Assembly (NCBI GenBank): GCA_905182825.1
Contig: CAJJDJ010000191.1
Span: 1-5,299, forward strand
DNA: 5,299 nt
Reading direction: 5' to 3'
Origin: Thiotrichaceae bacterium UBA7359
GTDB taxonomy: Bacteria; Pseudomonadota; Gammaproteobacteria; Eutrophobiales; Eutrophobiaceae
Position 1 is the first letter of the stretch, and each line of letters begins with the position of its first letter. Shown piece by piece: positions 1 through 5,299 of the stretch. Under the pieces are notes generated by a model that did not search any database, had not been told where the DNA came from, and worked only from the letters and a program-made list of their open reading frames with translations. The position numbers were made by a program, and so were the translations under genes.

Positions 1-459
1 CCAAATAAACCTCGGCGACGTGTCTTGGGAATTGATATCGAAATTCGTGAATATAATCGTATTGCTATCAATGAACACCCTATGTCAAATAGGATTGATA
101 TGATTGAAGGTTCTTCTATTGATTCTGACATTATCGAGAAAGTTAAAGAAATGTCATCGAAATTTAATAATGTTTTAGTTTGTTTAGATTCAAATCATAC
201 CCATGAACATGTCTTAGCAGAGCTTGAAGGATACGCCCCATTAACTACTACTGGGAGTTATTGTGTCGTTTTTGATACGCTCATTGAGGAGATGCCTGAT
301 GGTGCTTACCCCGATCGATCATGGGGAGTTGGTGATAATCCAAAGACAGCTGTGAAGGAATATCTTAAAGAACATCCCGAGTTTAAGATTGATAAAAGCA
401 TTGATAATAAATTGCTTGTTAGTGTTGCTTCAGATGGATATTTGAAAAAAATCAGTTGA
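1..459 (+). CDS. CmcI-family (cephalosporin hydroxylase family) probable sugar O-methyltransferase, 5'-truncated
   Basis: The gene is cut by the window start: frame 1 is open from base 1 and 152 residues are visible before TGA at 457-459. Family members are, from memory, about 230-250 residues, so roughly the first third is missing. Visible family blocks are GIDIEIR (residues 10-16, the acidic strand end near the cofactor site), IEGSSID (35-41), LDSNHTHEHV (62-71, with the acidic and His residues typical of the metal/SAM region), a GSYCVVFDT strand (84-92) and GDNPKTAV (111-118). The TTG at 25 lies inside the conserved strand and is not a real start. Despite the 'hydroxylase' name, characterised relatives include rhamnosyl O-methyltransferases. 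In a polysaccharide cluster, O-methylation of a sugar is the likeliest role (inference). Family assignment is firm; acceptor and reaction are not determined. The next gene begins 111 bases downstream on the same strand. Confidence 0.85.
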   Translation, partial: PNKPRRRVLGIDIEIREYNRIAINEHPMSNRIDMIEGSSIDSDIIEKVKEMSSKFNNVLVCLDSNHTHEHVLAELEGYAPLTTTGSYCVVFDTLIEEMPDGAYPDRSWGVGDNPKTAVKEYLKEHPEFKIDKSIDNKLLVSVASDGYLKKIS

Positions 460-570
460 ATATAAATAATAAAAATTATAATAATTTGTGTTTTTATCTT
501 TGATAAAGAACAAGACTATTTATTTTTCCTCAGCATGACTCCACATCTCTATTATATCCTTAATTCTTAA

Positions 571-1677
571 ATGAAACTTGTATATTTAATTAATACTGCT
601 GGATTTGGCGGCGCTGAGATTTACGTGTTAAATCTTACTCGTGATATGATGCAACGTGGTCATCAGGTTACAGTTGTTTTTCTTTTGCAGGAAATACGAG
701 GCGGCGCGGATTCATTAGAGTCCAAACTAAATGAAACAGGGGCTAATATAGTTTATCTGGAATCAAACTGCTTACAGGATATTGGACGTTGGTTTTCACT
801 AATTAAATTATTATACAAAATACGTCCGGACATAATTCACTCTCATCTCCCACGGTCTGATCTTGCTGCTTCAATTGCAAAAATAATTTTTCCTAAAATG
901 AAATGGGTTATTACCCTTCATGATACTTATACTAAGGATAAGTTTGCGGCGCACTGGATACTCCTGTTAATACGTTGGAACTGGCAACGGGTTGACCATG
1001 CTATTGCAGTATCAACGCATGTTCAGGAATGGGGTATGAAATATTTTTTTCTACTTCGTGACAAGACTAGAGTGATATATCATGGTGTGCAATTTAAAGA
1101 CGTTCCTGAATTTCCAAAGAATTTATCTGGAGAGTTATCTAAGATTGGTTGCCTGGCACGTTTTGAGAAGCGTAAAGGATTAGAAACTTTAGTAAGGGCA
1201 ATGACAAAGGTAATACAAATTTTTCCCGGCGCGAAGTTGTTGTTAGCTGGAAGTGATCCAACGGGTTACTCAAATGTACTCAAAGAGCTTGCTGAATCAC
1301 TTAATGTGGAAAGTAATATTGAAATTCTTGAGTTCTGTAATACGCCATTAGAATTTTTACAAGACCTTGATGTTTTTGCATTTGCATCTTCTTCAGAAGG
1401 GTTTGGTATTGTATTGATTGAGGCAATGTCTGTTAGAAAACCTATCGTGGCGAGTGATATTTATCCGATAAATCATATTGTGCAACAAGGTGTTTCAGGA
1501 ATATTAGTTGAACCTGATAATGATGAATTGTTTGCTGATGCTCTAATCGAACTCCTTGGTGATCCTGAGAAATGTCAATGTATGGGAGAGGAAGGGCATC
1601 AACGACTAATCAACGAATTCTCTCTGGAAAAGTCAATGAACAAGACACATGACTTGTATATTGAATTGATGTCTTGA
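571..1677 (+). CDS. GT4-family (GT-B fold) glycosyltransferase
   Basis: This complete 368-residue protein has the usual length for a GT4 retaining glycosyltransferase. The N-terminal acceptor domain starts with MKLVYLIN and has the glycine-rich loop GFGGAE (11-16), followed by RPDIIHSH (85-92). The C-terminal donor domain begins around IGCLARFEKRKGL (192-204), where the R/K residues typically contact the nucleotide diphosphate. It carries the EX7E signature in SSSEGFGIVLIEA, with Glu276 and Glu284. There is no signal peptide; hydrophobic and basic segments near 125-140 and 155-162 would suit peripheral attachment to the inner membrane, where lipid-linked oligosaccharides are extended. The ATG at 571 is directly preceded by an in-frame TAA (568-570), so no longer start exists, although no Shine-Dalgarno sequence is visible. 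The donor sugar cannot be read from the sequence. It sits 88 bases before the amidotransferase gene and probably shares its transcript. Confidence 0.93.
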   Translation: MKLVYLINTAGFGGAEIYVLNLTRDMMQRGHQVTVVFLLQEIRGGADSLESKLNETGANIVYLESNCLQDIGRWFSLIKLLYKIRPDIIHSHLPRSDLAASIAKIIFPKMKWVITLHDTYTKDKFAAHWILLLIRWNWQRVDHAIAVSTHVQEWGMKYFFLLRDKTRVIYHGVQFKDVPEFPKNLSGELSKIGCLARFEKRKGLETLVRAMTKVIQIFPGAKLLLAGSDPTGYSNVLKELAESLNVESNIEILEFCNTPLEFLQDLDVFAFASSSEGFGIVLIEAMSVRKPIVASDIYPINHIVQQGVSGILVEPDNDELFADALIELLGDPEKCQCMGEEGHQRLINEFSLEKSMNKTHDLYIELMS

Positions 1678-1765
1678 ATGGCTTCTATTAAGACATATAC
1701 TGCTTATTAATTCCTGCACTTTTTATATTCTCTAACTTCAAATTACTCATGGATATTTACGACTT

Positions 1766-3724
1766 ATGTGCGGGATAGCTGGACTCCTGACAAGAACACC
1801 ACAAGTTACAGATATTGTCAAAAGTACTGAAGGTATGATCGCAACACTTGCCCATCGAGGTCCTGATGATACAGGTATTTGGAAAGATACTACGGTCGGT
1901 ATTTCTCTTGCGCATCGGCGACTATCAATATTGGACCTTTCGCCAGAAGGACACCAACCAATGCATTCAGCTGATGGTCGATACATTATTGTATTTAATG
2001 GAGAGATCTATAATCACAGGCAATTACGTAAAGAATTAGAAAACTCTACTTATGTTAATAATAGTTCTAATATTAATTGGAGAGGACACTCTGATACTGA
2101 AGTAATGCTTGCTGCAATTATGCAATGGGGCCTGATTGAAGCAATTCAGCGATTTACTGGTATGTTTGCTTTTGCCTTATGGGATCGTAAAAAGAAAAAA
2201 TTATATCTAGTGCGTGATCGCATTGGTGAAAAGCCACTTTATTATGGATGGAGCAACGAGACTTTCTTATTTGGTTCGGAACTAAAAGCACTACGCGCAT
2301 ATCCAGGATGGCGTGATGAAATAGATCGCGAAGCACTGGCGCTTTATATGCAGTTTAATTATGTTCCTGCACCGAATACTATCTATAAAGGGATTAGAAA
2401 ACTGGAGCCGGGTTGTATTGCTAAAATCACAGGCAATGGTTCTAGTCATGATGTTGAAATTCAAAAATACTGGTCAATGCATGACGTAGTAAGTCAACCG
2501 CATCAGAAGATTAATGATAAAACCGCAATTGAACGTACAGAGTCATTATTACGTGCAAGTGTAAAACGTCAAATGGTAGCTGACGTACCATTAGGCGCAT
2601 TTCTTTCTGGTGGTGTAGATTCATCTTTAATTGTAGCACTGATGCAGAATCAAAGTTCGCGACCTGTAAGGACATTCACTATTGGATTTAATGAGTCTTC
2701 GTTCAATGAGGCTGAGCATGCTTTAGCTGTTGCAAATCACCTTGGAACAGAACACACAGAGTTCTATGTATCTCCTAAAGATGCAATGGATGTTATTCCA
2801 TTATTACCTGCCTTATATGATGAACCTTTTGCGGATTCTTCCCAGATTCCAACATACCTTGTTTCCAGGATGACTCAGGAACATGTTTCCGTCAGCCTTT
2901 CAGGTGATGGCGGTGATGAATTCTTTGGAGGCTATAATCGTTATTCATGGGGGCAGAATATATGGGATCGTATAAAACTATTCCCGTTACCTTTAAGAAG
3001 GGCTTTTGCCAGTGTGTTACGTATTCCTTCGCCACAAGCATGGGATAGATTGTTTTCGATATTTAAGTACATGTTGCCAACTAGATATCGATATAGCTCT
3101 GCAGGTGACAAGTTACACAAATTAGCAAAGTTGCTCGGTACAATTTCACCTAATGATATATTCATTGAATTAGTTTCATTATGGGAGGGAGAGGGTGTTG
3201 TTATTGGTAGTGATGTGATAACGACTGCAGCGACTGATCGATCACAATGGCCTGACAACTTGGGTTTTACAGAATTTATGATGTACATGGATGCTAAAAC
3301 TTATTTGCCTGATGACATAATGGTGAAGGTTGATCGTGCTGCTATGGGAGTAAGCCTTGAATCACGAGCACCGTTTCTTGATCATGAAGTTATAGAGTTT
3401 GCATGGTCTTTACCGCTTAATATGAAAATAAGACATGGACAAGGCAAATGGTTATTAAGACAGATACTATATAAATATGTCCCTCAAAATCTTATTGAAC
3501 GACCTAAGATGGGTTTTGGTGTCCCCATAGATAGTTGGTTACGAGGCCCGTTGCGTAGTTGGGCCGAAGAGTTACTTGATGAACCTTATATACGTTCTAG
3601 TGGTTATTTAAATGCAACAGCAATTAGAAAAAAATGGGATGAGCATTTGTCAGGGAAACGAAACTGGCAGCACGAACTCTGGGGAGTCTTGATGTTTCAA
3701 GCTTGGCTTAAAGTTCAAAGTTGA
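1766..3724 (+). CDS. asnB: Asparagine synthase-type glutamine amidotransferase (AsnB; WbpS-like role likely)
   Basis: This complete 652-residue protein has both domains of the family. The N-terminal class II glutaminase begins MCGIAG, with Cys2 as nucleophile after Met removal, which fixes the start. It continues with HRGPDD (30-35), LAHRRLSILDLS (48-59), NGEIYN (78-83) and GHSDTE (107-112), which supply the Arg, Asn, Glu and Asp of the glutamine pocket. The synthase domain has the PP-loop SGGVDSS (281-287) for ATP pyrophosphate, SGDGGDEFFGGY (379-390), KVDRAAM (521-527) and LESRAPFLD (531-539). All key residues appear intact. Glutamine-derived ammonia is channelled to an AMP-activated carboxylate. 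In general metabolism that is aspartate, but in O-antigen loci relatives such as WbpS are thought to amidate hexuronic acids, and the glycosyltransferase/SDR neighbours favour this (inference). An Asn/Ser-rich stretch (93-104) lengthens one loop of the glutaminase domain. TGA is followed at once by in-frame TAG. Upstream TGGA (1750-1753) is a weak ribosome-binding site. Confidence 0.95.
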   Translation: MCGIAGLLTRTPQVTDIVKSTEGMIATLAHRGPDDTGIWKDTTVGISLAHRRLSILDLSPEGHQPMHSADGRYIIVFNGEIYNHRQLRKELENSTYVNNSSNINWRGHSDTEVMLAAIMQWGLIEAIQRFTGMFAFALWDRKKKKLYLVRDRIGEKPLYYGWSNETFLFGSELKALRAYPGWRDEIDREALALYMQFNYVPAPNTIYKGIRKLEPGCIAKITGNGSSHDVEIQKYWSMHDVVSQPHQKINDKTAIERTESLLRASVKRQMVADVPLGAFLSGGVDSSLIVALMQNQSSRPVRTFTIGFNESSFNEAEHALAVANHLGTEHTEFYVSPKDAMDVIPLLPALYDEPFADSSQIPTYLVSRMTQEHVSVSLSGDGGDEFFGGYNRYSWGQNIWDRIKLFPLPLRRAFASVLRIPSPQAWDRLFSIFKYMLPTRYRYSSAGDKLHKLAKLLGTISPNDIFIELVSLWEGEGVVIGSDVITTAATDRSQWPDNLGFTEFMMYMDAKTYLPDDIMVKVDRAAMGVSLESRAPFLDHEVIEFAWSLPLNMKIRHGQGKWLLRQILYKYVPQNLIERPKMGFGVPIDSWLRGPLRSWAEELLDEPYIRSSGYLNATAIRKKWDEHLSGKRNWQHELWGVLMFQAWLKVQS

Positions 3725-3809
3725 TAGGCATTTGAAAATTATAATCAAGGGTCAGTGAATATGAGTATAGAAGTACTAAATTGATAGCAATGATGCAAAA
3801 GAAAAAAAT
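3725..3809. other. 85-base spacer with two seven-codon frames before the fusion gene
   Basis: The spacer separates the amidotransferase gene from the fusion gene. It contains two tiny frames: ATG 3761 to TGA 3784 (MSIEVLN), preceded by the best Shine-Dalgarno-like run here (AAGGG, 3747-3751), and ATG 3790 to TGA 3813 (MMQKKKI). The TGA of the second overlaps the fusion gene's ATG as ATGA, so reinitiation by translational coupling is possible. Neither frame is recognisable as a gene. No terminator hairpin or clear promoter is seen. Confidence 0.3.
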
Positions 3810-5299
3810 ATGAAGAATGTTTTGATAACAGGCGCGAATGGATTTATAGCAAAATCATTGATTCCAATGCTTTGTGATAGTGATTTTAATCTACGCGTCA
3901 CATCAAGGTGCGAACTTAAACCTGTTTATTTGGAAAGTAGAAATAAAATAGAATTTATTTCATTTGATTTTGATTCAGATACAAGTAATTTTGATAAATT
4001 AGTCGATGACATCGATGTGATTATACACTTGGCTGGAAAGGCACATAGCGTATCAAGTTCAAAATCTAAAGATATTGAATATCGAAATGTCAATTACCTA
4101 GCCACTCAAAAACTGATAGATGCGGCAGCAAGAAAGAAAATTAAGCGATTTATATTTTTAAGTAGTGTCAAAGTGTATGGCGATGGTGTAAGTCATTATG
4201 AAAATAAAGATAAAGAGCAATTGTTTACAGAAGAAACATTGCCGGCACCTGTTGGAAGTTATGCGCAAAGTAAATTGGATGCCGAGAATGTTATTTGTCA
4301 AGTTTGCAACCAATGTGATATGGAATACGTAATAATTCGTTCTCCTTTGGTATATGGCCCTCAAGTAAAAGCAAATTTTAAAACATTAATGGATGCTGTG
4401 AAAAGTCGTGTCCCACTGCCTCTAGGAAGAATTAATAATTACCGTAGCTATATTTTTATAGACAATCTATCCGATGCAGTCAAAGAATGCATAATCAAAG
4501 CTGAAGCTGCCAATAATATTTTTTTACTGAGCGATATGAACATATCAATATCAGAACTTGCTAAAAAAATATCCATCTCTTTTAATCAAACACCATCTGT
4601 CTTTAATTTTCCTATACGAGTATTAGATATTTCATTTACTCTAATTGGTAAAAAAAATCAGTTTAGTAAATTAACAAACTCGATGTGCGTAGATTCGACT
4701 AAAATACAACGCAGGCTAGGATGGCAGCCACAAGTCAAAATGGAAGAGGCGCTATCAAAGACAACAGAATGGTATTTGACACGACACATAAATAAGAATG
4801 ATAAGAAATTAAAGCTCATTATCGTTGTGTCAGAAGCATGGGTGTTTATGTCTCACCGTTTGCCACTGGCAAAAGCGGCTATAGCTTCAGGGTACGATGT
4901 TACCGTTATTACTCGAGTAGGCGAACTTAAAAAAACACTAATTAATGAAGGGGTAAATGTAATTAATCTAGATTTTGTTCGCTCATCTCGATGGCCTATT
5001 AAAGACTTAAAAATTTTATTTAAACTAGTAAAACTATTAAGAATGCAACAACCTGATATTATTCATAATGTTTCCATGAAAATTATTCTGCTTGGTACAA
5101 TTGCTGGATTAACATCCAGGGCAAAAACCATCATAAATGCCTTTACTGGCCTAGGTTATGTCTTTAGTTCTCAGGAGTTGCATGCAAGGGTATTACGCTT
5201 ATTCCTTGTGCCCATACTGAGAGTTTTACTGAAAAATAAAAAGTGTCATGCAATATTTCAAAACCCTGATGACATGGAATTGTTTTTTACTTTAGATAT
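3810..5299 (+). CDS. Fusion: extended-SDR nucleotide-sugar epimerase/4-ketoreductase + GT4 glycosyltransferase, 3'-truncated
   Basis: One open frame runs from ATG 3810 off the window end: 496 codons, no stop. Residues 1-322 (3810-4775) form a complete extended SDR: NAD(P) loop TGANGFIA (7-14), HLAGKAH (73-79), FLSSVKVYG with catalytic Ser119, Y151-AQS-K155 (YxxxK), RSPLVYGP (177-184), and the C-terminal block VDSTKI...RRLGWQP ending EWY. This resembles the WbpV/WbpK subgroup, which reduces 4-keto-6-deoxy-HexNAc to FucNAc/QuiNAc; C4 epimerisation is the alternative. After about 11 linker residues, 334-496 (4809-5299) match the N-terminal domain of a GT4 enzyme: VVSEAWVFMSHRLPLA (339-354), QPDIIHNVSMK, NAFTGLGYVF and IFQNPDD. 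The donor domain with EX7E lies beyond the window; I would expect about 700 residues in total. Loop residue Ala14 replaces the usual third glycine. An in-frame TAA at 3777-3779 excludes a longer ATG start, and no strong Shine-Dalgarno is seen. The GT half has no usable start of its own at the expected place. Confidence 0.88.
   Translation, partial: MKNVLITGANGFIAKSLIPMLCDSDFNLRVTSRCELKPVYLESRNKIEFISFDFDSDTSNFDKLVDDIDVIIHLAGKAHSVSSSKSKDIEYRNVNYLATQKLIDAAARKKIKRFIFLSSVKVYGDGVSHYENKDKEQLFTEETLPAPVGSYAQSKLDAENVICQVCNQCDMEYVIIRSPLVYGPQVKANFKTLMDAVKSRVPLPLGRINNYRSYIFIDNLSDAVKECIIKAEAANNIFLLSDMNISISELAKKISISFNQTPSVFNFPIRVLDISFTLIGKKNQFSKLTNSMCVDSTKIQRRLGWQPQVKMEEALSKTTEWYLTRHINKNDKKLKLIIVVSEAWVFMSHRLPLAKAAIASGYDVTVITRVGELKKTLINEGVNVINLDFVRSSRWPIKDLKILFKLVKLLRMQQPDIIHNVSMKIILLGTIAGLTSRAKTIINAFTGLGYVFSSQELHARVLRLFLVPILRVLLKNKKCHAIFQNPDDMELFFTLD
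4776..4815 (+). other. Domain junction of the SDR-GT4 fusion (stop/start remnant)
   Basis: The SDR ends at EWY (codon 322) and the GT4 strand LKLIIVVSE starts at codon 334. The bases between hold signals of two former genes in the frames not used. One alternative frame has TAA at 4789-4791, then ATG at 4798-4800; the other has TAA at 4793-4795 and TGA at 4799-4801. That ATG now reads Met-Ile-Arg-Asn-stop. If one T were added after base 4802, the SDR would end in TAA just after Asp331, and the ATG would read MIKKLKLIIVVSEAW, a normal GT4 N-terminus. The two genes would overlap by eight bases. The motif positions are seen directly; the single-deletion origin is inferred. Confidence 0.6.

Noticed and set aside
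25..27. TTG as start codon of the first gene
   Set aside because: The frame is open back to base 1, and the TTG codes a Leu inside the conserved VLGIDI strand of the CmcI family, so the gene begins outside the window.
473..487. Perfect inverted repeat AAATTAT-A-ATAATTT just after the first gene
   Set aside because: It is purely A/T with a one-base loop, so it would make a weak hairpin and has no T-run terminator pattern. It is expected by chance in such AT-rich spacer.
460..570. Internal promoter in the 111-base AT-rich spacer
   Set aside because: Many TATAAT-like strings occur because of base composition, but none pairs with a convincing -35 element at normal spacing.
1678..1710. Ten-codon frame MASIKTYTAY starting directly after the first GT4 stop
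   Set aside because: It is too short, has no ribosome-binding site and shows no recognisable peptide; chance frames of this size are common.
2941..3288. 115-codon open frame on the minus strand inside the amidotransferase gene
   Set aside because: It is antisense to a well-conserved coding region, has no family resemblance and no ribosome-binding site that stands out; it is a shadow of the real gene.
3721..3787. TTGATAG repeated at 3721 and 3781, 60 bases apart
   Set aside because: Only seven bases match and each copy contains ordinary stop codons; there is no flanking repeat or mobile-element signature.
4158..4364. 68-codon minus-strand open frame across the SDR domain
   Set aside because: It is antisense to SDR catalytic motifs that are clearly coding on the + strand.
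4827..4829. GTG (Val340) or ATG (Met347) as an independent start for the GT4 domain
   Set aside because: Either would begin inside the first conserved beta-strand or its loop (LKLIIVVSEAW...), removing part of the Rossmann core, and neither has a good ribosome-binding site.

Overview
This window is a stretch of a surface-polysaccharide (O-antigen or capsule type) biosynthesis cluster from a Gram-negative bacterium. All genes lie on the + strand and the DNA is AT-rich, visibly below 40% G+C. The low G+C, poor Shine-Dalgarno sequences and run of sugar-modifying genes are typical of O-antigen loci, which often look foreign to the rest of their genome. A gammaproteobacterium is plausible, but the sequence alone does not settle the species.

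Layout: (1) 1-459 is the C-terminal two thirds of a CmcI/cephalosporin-hydroxylase-family protein, probably a SAM-dependent sugar O-methyltransferase. (2) 571-1677 is a complete GT4 (GT-B fold) glycosyltransferase. (3) 1766-3724 is a complete asparagine-synthase-type glutamine amidotransferase (AsnB, 652 residues), in this setting probably a sugar-uronic-acid amidase like WbpS. (4) From 3810 to the window edge there is one uninterrupted reading frame, 496 codons with no stop. It joins an extended-SDR nucleotide-sugar epimerase/4-ketoreductase (WbpV/WbpK type) to the N-terminal half of a second GT4 glycosyltransferase. The gaps between genes are 111, 88 and 85 bases, with no convincing terminator, so one transcript is likely.

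The probable joint product is a repeating unit containing a 6-deoxy-N-acetylhexosamine (from the SDR), one or more amidated hexuronic acids (from the AsnB-like enzyme) and an O-methyl group (from the CmcI-like enzyme), assembled by the two glycosyltransferases. This resembles the amidotransferase/GT4/SDR gene set of Pseudomonas aeruginosa O-antigen loci (the wbpS-wbpT-wbpU-wbpV neighbourhood).

The main item of interest is the SDR-GT4 fusion and its junction near 4788-4815. Both alternative frames are blocked there by stops. One added T would restore two ordinary genes overlapping by eight bases, with TAA ending the SDR and ATG starting the GT. The fusion is therefore either a recent natural event caused by a one-base deletion or a one-base sequence error.
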